DNA from: a virus
IMG/VR virus record: IMGVR_UViG_3300046535_001869
Coordinates: 45,300 to 109,299 of that record
DNA: 64,000 bases
Direction: 5' to 3' (one strand)
Shown here one piece after another: positions 1 through 6,758 of this stretch (positions are counted from its first letter, which is position 1; the number at the start of each line of letters is the position of its first letter). The notes beneath the pieces are model-generated. The model ran no database searches, was not told where the DNA came from, and saw only the letters and a list, made by a program, of their open reading frames with translations. The translations under genes were made by a program, and so were the position numbers.

Positions 1-312
1 GATGAACGTCTCATCGAGGCGATGGCGGGCGTACCATAGCGCGCCGCCGGTCCCGGCGTCCGGGACCGGCTCGATAGCGACGTAGATCGGGACGCCGAGG
101 CGTCGGTCCGCCTCGCGAGCGTACTCCACTACCTTCATCGCCTCGAAGCCGGCGAGCAGGAGGAAGCGGTCGCACCCGTGGTCGCGCAGGTGGGCGATGA
201 CGTGGTCGAGGAACGGTACCCCGCCGACCTCGAGCAGAGGCTTCGGGGTGGAGGCGGTCAGCGCACCGAGGCGGGTGCCCCGGCCACCGACGAGGATCGC
301 GGCCTGGGTCAT
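1..312 (-). CDS. Sugar-1-phosphate nucleotidyltransferase, HddC-like (partial, C-terminus outside window)
   Basis: The 104 visible residues start at an ATG (310-312) and run off the window edge with no stop. The N-terminus has the nucleotide-binding signature of the family, AAILVGGRGTRLG (about residues 4-16), then TPKPLLEVGGVPFL (about 22-35), with a matching Rossmann-like continuation (DRFLLLAGFEA). Family members activate a sugar 1-phosphate with an NTP. The HddC assignment (GTP:D-glycero-D-manno-heptose-1-phosphate guanylyltransferase) is suggested by the HddA-like kinase at 4207-5196; mannose- or glucose-1-phosphate specificity cannot be excluded from the N-terminus. It is the last visible gene of the operon driven by the promoter at 2736-2764 and overlaps the upstream gene by 4 nt. 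Confidence 0.8.
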   Translation of the reverse strand, partial: MTQAAILVGGRGTRLGALTASTPKPLLEVGGVPFLDHVIAHLRDHGCDRFLLLAGFEAMKVVEYAREADRRLGVPIYVAIEPVPDAGTGGALWYARHRLDETFI

Positions 313-488
313 CTCCCATACTCCCCGAACGGCCCGCGCGGCTCCTCGGGGTCTGGGTGCATGGTCAACTCGGCGAACACGTCGCGGTAGTCGACGTCGT
401 CGAACTCCGCGGCGCGCGGGTCGTACTCGACGATGTTCGGGATGACGTTCCCGAACGGGAAGGGGTGGGTCTTAGTCCGGCGCATCAT
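309..488 (-). CDS. Small acidic hypothetical protein (59 aa)
   Basis: I do not recognise the family. It begins with two ATG codons in tandem (488 and 485) and overlaps both neighbours by 4 nt, which supports translational coupling. The protein is rich in Asp, Glu and Pro and has no visible motif or membrane segment. It lies directly upstream of the nucleotidyltransferase gene; a link to sugar metabolism would rest on position alone. Confidence 0.6.
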   Translation of the reverse strand: MMRRTKTHPFPFGNVIPNIVEYDPRAAEFDDVDYRDVFAELTMHPDPEEPRGPFGEYGR

Positions 489-667
489 GGCTTCACCTGC
501 GCCGCACGGATCTCATCCTTCAACTTACGCCAGCGTTTCGCCGCGCGCATATATCGCATCATCAGGTCATCTGGGACCTCTGCGTGATCGAACCCGCCGT
601 AGCCGTCGTCGCTCTTGGACGCGACCGGCTCCATCTCGCCGTCTAGGTAGTCCCACTGTATCTTCAT
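485..667 (-). CDS. Hypothetical protein (60 aa)
   Basis: Unrecognised small protein. The C-terminal half is basic and helical in appearance (RAAKRWRKLKDEIRAAQ). Its start is supported by the strong Shine-Dalgarno GAGGAG inside the recurrent GAGG-N5-CCTC leader directly upstream of the ATG. It overlaps the next gene by 4 nt. Confidence 0.65.
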   Translation of the reverse strand: MKIQWDYLDGEMEPVASKSDDGYGGFDHAEVPDDLMMRYMRAAKRWRKLKDEIRAAQVKP

Positions 668-683
668 GAGGTTTCTCCTCGGG

Positions 684-1028
684 TTAATTCAGCTCTTGCG
701 CTGATCCCAGAAATTCCGCCACCGTACGGCAACGGGACATGGAGGTAAAGTAATCTAGATGGCGTTCCATGCCATCTGGACCTGATCGGCTGACTCTAGC
801 CATTTCAATCTCGCCGTTGTCAGTGCGCGAGACCTCGGTACCGACGTATACTCCCAACCTTCTGTAGAAGTATTCTGCCTCGAGCGGAGTGCGCATACCT
901 GCGGGAGCTGTTATAGTAAATTCGCAGGTTCGATTACCGTAACTTAACAGCACCCAGCTGCGGGCCTGGACGGTCGCGGTGGTTAAGACAAGAGCGGTCG
1001 CTGTAGCCGCAATGAGCTTGGTAAACAC
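684..1028 (-). CDS. Secreted or periplasmic hypothetical protein with signal peptide (114 aa)
   Basis: The first 22 residues form a classic signal peptide: basic start (MFTKL), a hydrophobic Ala/Thr/Leu/Val core and an A-x-A type cleavage site near VQARS. The mature part holds two Cys (TCEF and SRCR) that could form a disulfide, consistent with export. The start is GTG at 1026-1028, fixed by the GAGG-N5-CCTC leader immediately before it. No family was recognised. A secreted protein in an early phage operon could act at the envelope, for example in exclusion; that is speculation. Confidence 0.7.
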   Translation of the reverse strand: MFTKLIAATATALVLTTATVQARSWVLLSYGNRTCEFTITAPAGMRTPLEAEYFYRRLGVYVGTEVSRTDNGEIEMARVSRSGPDGMERHLDYFTSMSRCRTVAEFLGSAQELN

Positions 1029-1073
1029 TGAGGTCTCTCCTCGGGTTTGGGGTTCAGCTATCTCCTCTGGGGA

Positions 1074-1433
1074 TTAAGTTAAACGTTCTTTGGCTGCCGG
1101 ATCATCCGGCTCGTTGCTGTCGTCGTAGTTGTACGGGGACGGCTCGGCGTCGTGGTACCTGGCGAACACCACCCGGTCGATCGCCGGGGCGATCTCGCGC
1201 GCGGCGCGCTGGTCCCAGACGTAATGAGTAACGTCGGGCTCGCCGAAGACGCGGACCGCGTTCTCCCACTGCTGGGGATCGCGAAATCCGACGAAGTGCG
1301 TCGCGGGGCGGACGCCGTCCATCAGCAGATCGAGCAGCGTGGCGCCGGTAGACTTGCAGCAGCGCCGGGCGCAGGCGCCGGCCGTCGCGCAATCGCTGGC
1401 GTCTATGGGGCAGATCGGGCTAGGTTTAGTCAT
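1074..1433 (-). CDS. Cysteine-rich hypothetical protein (119 aa)
   Basis: Unrecognised. The N-terminal 30 residues contain six Cys (positions about 8-27, including an adjacent pair), which suggests metal binding. The remainder is a mixed sequence with an acidic, Pro-rich C-terminus. It overlaps the upstream gene by 4 nt (ATGA at 1430-1433). Confidence 0.65.
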   Translation of the reverse strand: MTKPSPICPIDASDCATAGACARRCCKSTGATLLDLLMDGVRPATHFVGFRDPQQWENAVRVFGEPDVTHYVWDQRAAREIAPAIDRVVFARYHDAEPSPYNYDDSNEPDDPAAKERLT

Positions 1434-1657
1434 CCCTCGTACTTCCTAGCTATGTCCATCATCGCGCCGTGCGACAGGTGCGTCGGTGGATTCGTCCTCA
1501 CTAGCTCCTGGAGCCTGAAGAACTCCTGGCTGAGCGCGGCGGACCGGATCGTGGTCAGGACGACCGCGATCCGGGTCTCGTTCATGCCCTCCTCGCGCAT
1601 CATCTCGATCGCGGTCCGGCAGCGGGAGACGAAGATGGCGTCATCGGCGGTGATCAT
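1430..1657 (-). CDS. Small helical hypothetical protein (75 aa)
   Basis: Unrecognised. It appears mostly alpha-helical and lacks Cys or membrane segments. It is coupled by a 4-nt overlap to the downstream gene and separated from the upstream gene by 5 nt, so it belongs to the same transcript. Confidence 0.65.
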   Translation of the reverse strand: MITADDAIFVSRCRTAIEMMREEGMNETRIAVVLTTIRSAALSQEFFRLQELVRTNPPTHLSHGAMMDIARKYEG

Positions 1658-1662
1658 AACGA

Positions 1663-2058
1663 CTACCCACGATCCTCGAGATAGCCGATCAGGTCCGCGC
1701 AGAGGCGGTTCCAGCCGCGCTCGGCGTCCTCGGCGGGGATGGTGATGTCGGCCCTCGGGTCGATCGCGAGGACCGCCTGGGCGACGCGCTTCAGCGACAG
1801 GCGTAGGATGGCGAGCTCGTGGGCCGAGGTGCGGCCTATCAACTCGGCCGTCTTACGGTCTTTCCCGGCCGCCCACGCGGCGTGGGCCAGCGGGGCGCGG
1901 TTATACGGGGTCGCGCGACCACCGTGGTGATAGCCGCGCCGGTAGGCCGAGGTCAGCCCGGTACCCGCGGGGTTATCCAGCTCGGGGATCTCGGTCTTCG
2001 CGATATAGACCGCGTAGACCTTCTCCTGGCCGGGATAGGCGAAGGTTCGATTATTCAT
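1663..2058 (-). CDS. Hypothetical protein (131 aa)
   Basis: The chosen start is the ATG at 2056-2058, directly after a GAGGAGAGACCTC leader; the same frame is open further upstream but lacks such a signal. The protein has a Gly/His/Arg-rich N-terminal third and a helical C-terminal half. The repeated AHAAWAAGKDRKTAE stretch is reminiscent of small phage proteins that add domains to nucleotide or DNA enzymes, but no family can be assigned. Confidence 0.65.
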   Translation of the reverse strand: MNNRTFAYPGQEKVYAVYIAKTEIPELDNPAGTGLTSAYRRGYHHGGRATPYNRAPLAHAAWAAGKDRKTAELIGRTSAHELAILRLSLKRVAQAVLAIDPRADITIPAEDAERGWNRLCADLIGYLEDRG

Positions 2059-2270
2059 GAGGTCTCTCCTCGTATGCGCTCCCAGAGCCGGCGCAGCGCG
2101 CGGATCCACCGCGGATAGCGCAGCTCGCTCAGATCGTGGCAGTATTGGCGCAGGTGCGCTTCCTTGACGCCCGCGACGTTGCGCTGGTGGGCCGCATCGA
2201 CCGCGCGCCACTCGGCCGGGGTCCTCGGGTAGGAGCCGCCGTTGAGCTTCGCGTAGTATTCGGCGCTCAC
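2055..2270 (-). CDS. Basic hypothetical protein (71 aa)
   Basis: It starts with GTG at 2268-2270 in a GTGA overlap with the upstream stop, and ends in an ATGA overlap with the next gene. The C-terminus is strongly basic and aromatic (PRWIRALRRLWERIRG), which could bind nucleic acid or membrane. Family unknown. Confidence 0.6.
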   Translation of the reverse strand: MSAEYYAKLNGGSYPRTPAEWRAVDAAHQRNVAGVKEAHLRQYCHDLSELRYPRWIRALRRLWERIRGETS

Positions 2271-2479
2271 GACCCGCGCTCCAGCTCGGCGAGCATCTCG
2301 ACGACGCGGTCGAGGACCACGTGGTACGGCGCGTCGATCACGACGCGATGGACCTGGGTCCCGGCGACGAAGCGCCGGCCCTCGTAGTGGGCCGCGGTGC
2401 GAACCGCGACGGCGATCCCGATCGGGGTGTCGCTCACGGTCGCGCGGTAGGCGGCGCTCGGGGAGAGGACGGTGGTCAT
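2267..2479 (-). CDS. Hypothetical protein (70 aa)
   Basis: Unrecognised small protein, mixed alpha/beta in appearance, without cysteines. It sits between two overlapping genes of the same operon (12 nt after the upstream gene, 4-nt overlap downstream). Confidence 0.6.
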   Translation of the reverse strand: MTTVLSPSAAYRATVSDTPIGIAVAVRTAAHYEGRRFVAGTQVHRVVIDAPYHVVLDRVVEMLAELERGS

Positions 2480-2490
2480 CGCCTGATCCC

Positions 2491-2709
2491 CTAATAGAAA
2501 CTATTGTAGATCGTCTTACAGCCGCCGCGTGGGCCGACAAAGACGCACTCATGATATTCGACCTTGAAGCCGGGTTGGCTGTAGGTACGGGTCACACTCA
2601 GCGTATCTGTACCGCCAACCCGGTCCACCTCGTAACTGCGAAGCTCGTAGTTACCACCGTACGGTACGAGCCTGAGGTTATGTACGATTTCGATTTGACG
2701 GTCGGTCAT
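2491..2709 (-). CDS. Hypothetical protein, first gene of the terminal early operon (72 aa)
   Basis: The start ATG at 2707-2709 follows a GAGG-N5-CCTC leader and the promoter at 2736-2764. The sequence is beta-rich with two Cys (ECVFVG and GGCKT). It is the promoter-proximal gene of the unit that ends in the nucleotidyltransferase. Family unknown. Confidence 0.65.
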   Translation of the reverse strand: MTDRQIEIVHNLRLVPYGGNYELRSYEVDRVGGTDTLSVTRTYSQPGFKVEYHECVFVGPRGGCKTIYNSFY

Positions 2710-2735
2710 GAGGTATCTCCTCGGTTGGTAGGGGT

Positions 2736-2764
2736 AGTATCGCGCCATTGCAGCGAAAAGTAAA
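2736..2764 (-). promoter_or_regulatory. Phage early-type promoter (TTTACT / 17 nt / GATACT)
   Basis: On the minus strand the -35 box TTTACT (2759-2764), followed by TTTCG, lies 17 nt from GATACT (2736-2741). It is nearly identical over about 60 nt to the promoter at 4029-4057, including the leader. It drives the operon 2709 to below 1. Confidence 0.75.
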
Positions 2765-2784
2765 CCCCTATTTTGCCCGAATTT

Positions 2785-3096
2785 TCAGTCGACCCGGGAG
2801 ACCTCAAACGAACCATCGGGCTGGACGACCGCGAGCCAAGAGCAGTCGTAGAACCGGATCACCTCGTCGCGCAGGCGCGTCTCGGCCAGGACCGCGAGCG
2901 GGTCATCGCCTGGGTACGACAGGCGACCGTCCGCGAGCATCTTGAACTTCGGTATCGGCCGCCATCCGCCGCCGTGGCGGTAGTTCTCGTCGATCTGTTC
3001 GCGCGCCGGGCGCGAGTCGCGTTCGTCGAGGAACGCGGGGACCAGACCGAGGAGGTCCATCGACGCGCTCGGGTGCCTCATGATCCATTTCATCAT
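2785..3096 (-). CDS. Hypothetical protein (103 aa)
   Basis: Unrecognised. It starts at tandem ATGs (3096, 3093) preceded by AAAAGGAAAA. The C-terminal half contains a WLAVVQPDGSFEVSRVD strand pattern. It is the last gene of the short operon from the promoter at 4029-4057. Confidence 0.65.
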   Translation of the reverse strand: MMKWIMRHPSASMDLLGLVPAFLDERDSRPAREQIDENYRHGGGWRPIPKFKMLADGRLSYPGDDPLAVLAETRLRDEVIRFYDCSWLAVVQPDGSFEVSRVD

Positions 3097-3151
3097 GGTT
3101 TTCCTTTTATTTGAGGTTCAAACCAAGGTTGGCCAGACCAGTTGTTGATTC

Positions 3152-3487
3152 TTAACGTTTTATGGGTGGCCGATCCTGCGCCCGGAACATGGCCGTCCAG
3201 ACGTCCGAGTAGGCGTCGTGGCGCCGGTGGTCGCGTGGCGCGACCGTATTCTTAAAGTTCGGATAGTCGATCTCGTTGATCCGATCGGCCATCTCGGCCC
3301 AGACCTCGTAACGCGGGACCAGCGCCCGGTAGCGATAGTCCTTCTGCGGGGTCGTCGAGACCCTCGCAGAGGGGAACACACGCCGGATGTCGCCCTTGAA
3401 GCGGGCGCGGACTAGGAGCTGGTCTCCGGTCAGGTCGTCGTCGGGCGCGACAATCGAGAACATCGCGTCGGAGAGGAAGATCCACAT
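3152..3487 (-). CDS. Conserved phage/bacterial hypothetical protein (MWIFLSDAM... family, 111 aa)
   Basis: The MWIFLSDAM start, followed by LLVRARFKGDIRRVFP, YRYRALVPR and DYPNFKNTV, is a pattern I know from conserved hypothetical proteins of phages and bacteria, where the length is also about 110 residues. No biochemical role is known to me. Start is ATG 3485-3487 in a TGATG junction; a GTG one codon earlier is the alternative. Confidence 0.75.
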   Translation of the reverse strand: MWIFLSDAMFSIVAPDDDLTGDQLLVRARFKGDIRRVFPSARVSTTPQKDYRYRALVPRYEVWAEMADRINEIDYPNFKNTVAPRDHRRHDAYSDVWTAMFRAQDRPPIKR

Positions 3488-3807
3488 CACGGCACCCGCG
3501 CCGCGCGCAGCGCCGCCTCGTAGGCGTCGATCCCGCCCGCGTGCGCCTCGTCGAGGAGGCGCGCGACGGTGCGCTCCGTGAAGGGAATCGAGTCGCCAGC
3601 GCGGCCCATCGACGAGAAGCGCAGCGCGCCGTTCTTGCCGACGTAGACGCGATGGCGCAGCAGGTCCTCCTGCGGCTTGAGGAGGCTCCGCGTCTCGGCG
3701 GTCGGCCTGAAGACGACCTTCTTCGTCACGTGGGTCGCGGTGTCGACGACGTAGCCGCGCGCGAGGAGCGCGGTGGTCAGGAGCTGCTGGCGGGTGGGCT
3801 TGGGCAT
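3487..3807 (-). CDS. Hypothetical protein (106 aa)
   Basis: The start ATG (3805-3807) directly follows GAGGAGAGACCTC. The N-terminus (TRQQLLTTALLARGYVVDTATH) looks helical; a basic beta-rich centre (KKVVFRPTAETRSLL... RHRVYVGKNGALRFSS) suggests nucleic-acid contact. I do not recognise the family. Confidence 0.65.
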   Translation of the reverse strand: MPKPTRQQLLTTALLARGYVVDTATHVTKKVVFRPTAETRSLLKPQEDLLRHRVYVGKNGALRFSSMGRAGDSIPFTERTVARLLDEAHAGGIDAYEAALRAARVP

Positions 3808-3824
3808 GAGGTCTCTCCTCGGTT

Positions 3825-4001
3825 TCAAAGTCCAGCTTCGATGGCGCTGAGGATCTCGCGAGCCCAGCGCTTGACCTTCGGCTCGTACTCGCCGGTGATG
3901 AAGTGCTCGGTCAGATCGCGCGCGTGGCGCAGGGCCTCCTCCTGGCGGATCAACTTCTGACCGACGAGCTCGTCCTGGAGGTCGTGACGGGTGGTCTTCA
4001 T
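3825..4001 (-). CDS. Hypothetical protein, promoter-proximal (58 aa)
   Basis: A charged, helical protein with many Glu, Arg and Lys. The ATG at 3999-4001 follows a GAGGAGATACCTC leader and the promoter at 4029-4057. Family unknown. Confidence 0.65.
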   Translation of the reverse strand: MKTTRHDLQDELVGQKLIRQEEALRHARDLTEHFITGEYEPKVKRWAREILSAIEAGL

Positions 4002-4028
4002 GAGGTATCTCCTCGGATTGGTAGGGGT

Positions 4029-4057
4029 AGTATCGCGCCGTTGCGGCGAAAAGTAAA
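4029..4057 (-). promoter_or_regulatory. Phage early-type promoter (TTTACT / 17 nt / GATACT)
   Basis: On the minus strand TTTACT (4052-4057) plus TTTCG is separated by 17 nt from GATACT (4029-4034). It lies just after the stop of the preceding small gene (4061) and drives 4001 down to about 2785. Confidence 0.75.
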
Positions 4058-4060
4058 CCC

Positions 4061-4210
4061 CTAATTTCGCGATCTTGGAAGATTTCTGCGGAGCCCGAGC
4101 TCGAACCGCACAAGCGGCGCGTGCCACCACGGCAGCGGGCCAAACGTGCGCTGCCACGCGGCGCGGGTCTCGGCCTGCCGCCAGATCCGGCGCCAGTCGA
4201 GCCGGCTCAC
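4061..4210 (-). CDS. Small Trp/Arg-rich hypothetical protein (49 aa)
   Basis: It starts with GTG in a GTGA overlap with the kinase stop and ends 4 nt before the promoter at 4029-4057. It is rich in Trp and Arg (WRRIWRQAE, PLPWWHAPLVRF). The longer open frame that extends upstream over the kinase is a shadow; only this tail lies outside the kinase. Function unknown. Confidence 0.5.
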   Translation of the reverse strand: MSRLDWRRIWRQAETRAAWQRTFGPLPWWHAPLVRFELGLRRNLPRSRN

Positions 4211-5196
4211 GTCGCCCACCCGTTTACGACGACCGTCGAGCCGGAGCGGGCGATACCCACCGGCACGAACACCGCGCTCGGGAGCGCGGCGCGGACCCGC
4301 GTGTGGTCCTCCGGGCACGCGAATAGCAAACAAAATCCCCCTCCGCCTGCTCCCAGCAGCTTCCCGCCGATCGCACCGGCCGCGCGGGCTCGCTCGTACA
4401 GCTCGCCGACTGTCGGGGTGGCTACCAGGGGTGAGAGGGCTTGCTTTAATCGCCAGGCCTCGTCCAGCAGCTCGCCTAGCGCCTCTATCGGCGTTGTCGA
4501 GGACAGCAGGATCGTCTCGGCCTCGTCGACCTGCTCGCGCATGCGGGCTAGGTACGGGGAGATCGGGGAGAGGTCGAGCGAGGCGGCGATCTGCGGCGCA
4601 TCTCTGACTTCTCCCGTAAACGCGAGTAGCAGATGATCGAGTAGCTCGCGCTGGCGGGCCTGGGGGACCATCGGGCGCCGGACTTCCCATCCGGACGGCC
4701 CGAAATCGACCCGGAGCAGATCGCCGTAGGCGGCGAAGATCTGGTCCTGTTCGCCGCCCAATTCCGCCATCACCGTGCGCTCCAGGTGGATCGCGCGGCG
4801 GGCGAGGAGGCCCGGGTGGTCGTGGCGGCCCGAGAGGGCATCGATCGCGGTGATCAGGCCACAGATGAAGGCTGACGATGATCCGAGGCCCGCGCGGGAG
4901 GGCAGGTCCGCCGAGTATGTGCACTCGATGTTAGTAGGGCGTCCCAGCTGGGTCAGGACGGCGCGGGCGGCCGGGTGGATCAGATCGTCGGCGTGCTCGG
5001 TCAGCTCGATCCTGGAATATACGAGCCTGACGTTGTGCTCGTGAAATGCGGGGAGCTCCCTCACAGTCAAGTAGACGTAGTGGTCGATGGCGAACCCGAG
5101 GACCGCACCGCCGCGCGGGGACTCGTTGTAATAGGCCGGCGTGTCTGTGCCGCCGCCGAAGAGGCTCACCCTTAGTGGCGTTCGCGTGATGATCAC
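4207..5196 (-). CDS. GHMP-family sugar kinase, HddA-like (D-glycero-D-manno-heptose 7-phosphate kinase)
   Basis: The 329 residues carry all three GHMP motifs: TPLRVSLFGGGTD (about 6-18), the ATP-binding loop PSRAGLGSSSAF (about 99-110) and the C-terminal GAGGGGFCLLF (about 280-290). The LRVSLFGGGTD variant and the length fit the HddA subgroup, which phosphorylates C1 of heptose 7-phosphate in the GDP-heptose pathway; fucokinase-like or other sugar kinases are the alternatives. GmhA and GmhB partners are not visible, so the phage would need host enzymes or genes outside the window. It overlaps both neighbours by 4 nt and belongs to the long operon starting at 12733 that also encodes TPP, PLP and radical SAM enzymes. 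Confidence 0.85.
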   Translation of the reverse strand: MIITRTPLRVSLFGGGTDTPAYYNESPRGGAVLGFAIDHYVYLTVRELPAFHEHNVRLVYSRIELTEHADDLIHPAARAVLTQLGRPTNIECTYSADLPSRAGLGSSSAFICGLITAIDALSGRHDHPGLLARRAIHLERTVMAELGGEQDQIFAAYGDLLRVDFGPSGWEVRRPMVPQARQRELLDHLLLAFTGEVRDAPQIAASLDLSPISPYLARMREQVDEAETILLSSTTPIEALGELLDEAWRLKQALSPLVATPTVGELYERARAAGAIGGKLLGAGGGGFCLLFACPEDHTRVRAALPSAVFVPVGIARSGSTVVVNGWAT

Positions 5197-5579
5197 GGAT
5201 CAATCCTCTCCACAACGAGCTCGTACCCGCTCGGACGCTCCTCGACGCGGACGATCGCGTTGCCGCTGCTCGTGTGCTGGTCTGGCGCGACCCAGACCGC
5301 GGTATCGGTCCGAGCGACGTAGCCGCCGCCCTTGTAGCCCACGAACACGCGCCCGATGGCGTCCGAAAGCAGGCCCGCCAGCGCGCCCGCGGTCTGGGGA
5401 CGGTCGCCGCGCTGGACGAACACCAGCGCCAGGTCCTCGTAGTAGCCGCGGTAGCTGACCAAGTGGTCCCAGCGGTAGCGGCCCGAGCCGACCCAGACCT
5501 TGGCCGAGCGTGGCAGGCGGGTGAGCGTGGCGAGGAGCGTCCCGACCGTCATCGCGCCGAGCGCGGCGCCGGGGCTCAC
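5193..5579 (-). CDS. Conserved hypothetical phage protein (128 aa)
   Basis: The pattern SAKVWVGSGRYRWDHLVSYRG followed by YYEDLALVF and GYKGGGYVARTDTAVWVA resembles a small conserved family found in phages of actinobacteria and proteobacteria; no function is known to me. A later ATG (MTVGTLL, 9 codons in) is an alternative start. Coupled on both sides by 4-nt overlaps. Confidence 0.65.
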   Translation of the reverse strand: MSPGAALGAMTVGTLLATLTRLPRSAKVWVGSGRYRWDHLVSYRGYYEDLALVFVQRGDRPQTAGALAGLLSDAIGRVFVGYKGGGYVARTDTAVWVAPDQHTSSGNAIVRVEERPSGYELVVERIDP

Positions 5580-5809
5580 TGCTTCTCCCCATAGATCAGG
5601 CGCGTGACCCGCTCGCGCAGGCCCTCGCAGAACGCCTCGACGAGCTCGTCGGGCTGCTTGTTGTAGCGCACCGCGTTGAACGCGATCAAACCGGCGACCA
5701 TGCCCTCAACCGCGACCATCTCGGTCTCGAACTGACCGATCGCAGCCATCTTGGCGCCGAACTCCCGGATCAGGGAGGCGGTCAGGTCATTGATCTCATC
5801 CGTGGTCAC
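5576..5809 (-). CDS. Helical hypothetical protein (77 aa)
   Basis: Acidic, apparently all-helical protein with a Met/Ala-rich centre. No family recognised. Overlaps both neighbours by 4 nt. Confidence 0.6.
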   Translation of the reverse strand: MTTDEINDLTASLIREFGAKMAAIGQFETEMVAVEGMVAGLIAFNAVRYNKQPDELVEAFCEGLRERVTRLIYGEKQ

Positions 5810-6138
5810 TCGACCAACCCGCGGATCGTCGCGTCGTACAGGTCGAGGACGTCCTCTACGGTCCGCTCGGGCGCGTCGTTCCAGTCAGCGACGGGACAGG
5901 AGATGCCCCGGCCCACGAGTGTCTTCCTTAGTGCGTCGAAGGCGACCTGGCGGCGGACGGTATCCTCGTAGGTGCACATCCGGCCGCCGACCACCGCAAA
6001 GATGCCCCCTACTGCGCAGGCTCGTCCGTTATCAATGGAGACATTCTGGCACCAGCCGTGGGTTACGATGTACTCGCGAGCGGCGCGGAGGTCCTCGACG
6101 AGGGTACTCGGGGCGAAGGTAGTGCTGTCTAGGGGCAT
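5806..6138 (-). CDS. DUF6197-like protein (110 aa)
   Basis: The layout matches the DUF6197 family as I know it: an N-terminal helix (LVEDLRAAREYIVTHGW), a Cys-containing loop with alternating strands (GRACAVGGIF), then ISCPVADWNDAPERTVEDVLDLYDATI, where the W-N-D-x-P-x-R-T signature precedes the last helix. Function is unknown for the family, which is widespread in phages. Confidence 0.65.
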   Translation of the reverse strand: MPLDSTTFAPSTLVEDLRAAREYIVTHGWCQNVSIDNGRACAVGGIFAVVGGRMCTYEDTVRRQVAFDALRKTLVGRGISCPVADWNDAPERTVEDVLDLYDATIRGLVE

Positions 6139-6147
6139 ATCGGACTC

Positions 6148-6438
6148 CTATGATTTAACCAGCTTGACGACCTTCTCGGCGGGTGGCTCGTCGACCCAGT
6201 CCAGGAAGGTGCGGACCGCGGCGAAGTCGGGGAAGATCTTGGCGCGGGCGTAGTCCTCGCCCGGCTGAAGCATCAGCAGGTGGAGGTCGACGAGGTACGA
6301 GCCGATCTTATTGGGCTCGCCGGTCTGTGGATTAAGGCACTCGACGAGATACATCGTCTTCGTGACCCGCTCGCGGAACCGAACCAGAGTCCAGTGCCCC
6401 TCGTCCGGGTCGTCGATCATGGCGAGGAGGTTGATCAT
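6148..6438 (-). CDS. Hypothetical protein (96 aa)
   Basis: The start is the ATG at 6436-6438, which overlaps the upstream stop (ATGA). Beta-rich N-terminal half (WTLVRFRERVTKTMYLVECLN) and helical C-terminus. No family recognised. Confidence 0.6.
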   Translation of the reverse strand: MINLLAMIDDPDEGHWTLVRFRERVTKTMYLVECLNPQTGEPNKIGSYLVDLHLLMLQPGEDYARAKIFPDFAAVRTFLDWVDEPPAEKVVKLVKS

Positions 6439-6758
6439 GGCCACCATCCGTTATTGGTATGAACCTTTGTTGCCAGATAGCCTAGAATCGTGAGACGAGT
6501 ATCGATCCAGGGCGCGCCGCACGAGGAGCAGACGCAGACGTCGAACCTACTTGCTTCCTCTGGTATAGTCTGACCCATGGCGTAGTTATGGAACATTTTT
6601 GTAACGATCACGTCCCCCTCGGGTCCTGGGTCTTGGCCGGCCGGGACCCCAACGGGGGCCGGTCGTATGACTACCTTCGTCTCGCAGATCCGGTGTCCAT
6701 TCTCGCAGGTTATCTCGGTCCCAGCCGGTAACGGCCCGGAGTAACCGTCGTAAGTCAC
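6435..6758 (-). CDS. Zinc-ribbon-like hypothetical protein (107 aa)
   Basis: Contains a possible metal site formed by CENGHRICE (residues about 18-26) and CVCSSCGAPW (about 75-84). Predicted to be a small zinc-binding protein; partner unknown. It is translationally coupled to the radical SAM gene by a 4-nt overlap and may be functionally linked to it. Confidence 0.6.
   Translation of the reverse strand: MTYDGYSGPLPAGTEITCENGHRICETKVVIRPAPVGVPAGQDPGPEGDVIVTKMFHNYAMGQTIPEEASRFDVCVCSSCGAPWIDTRLTILGYLATKVHTNNGWWP

Noticed and set aside
4211-4924. Long minus-strand open frame over the kinase gene
   Set aside because: It is Arg/Pro-rich shadow sequence of the GHMP kinase; only its last 49 codons, outside the kinase, are kept as a gene.
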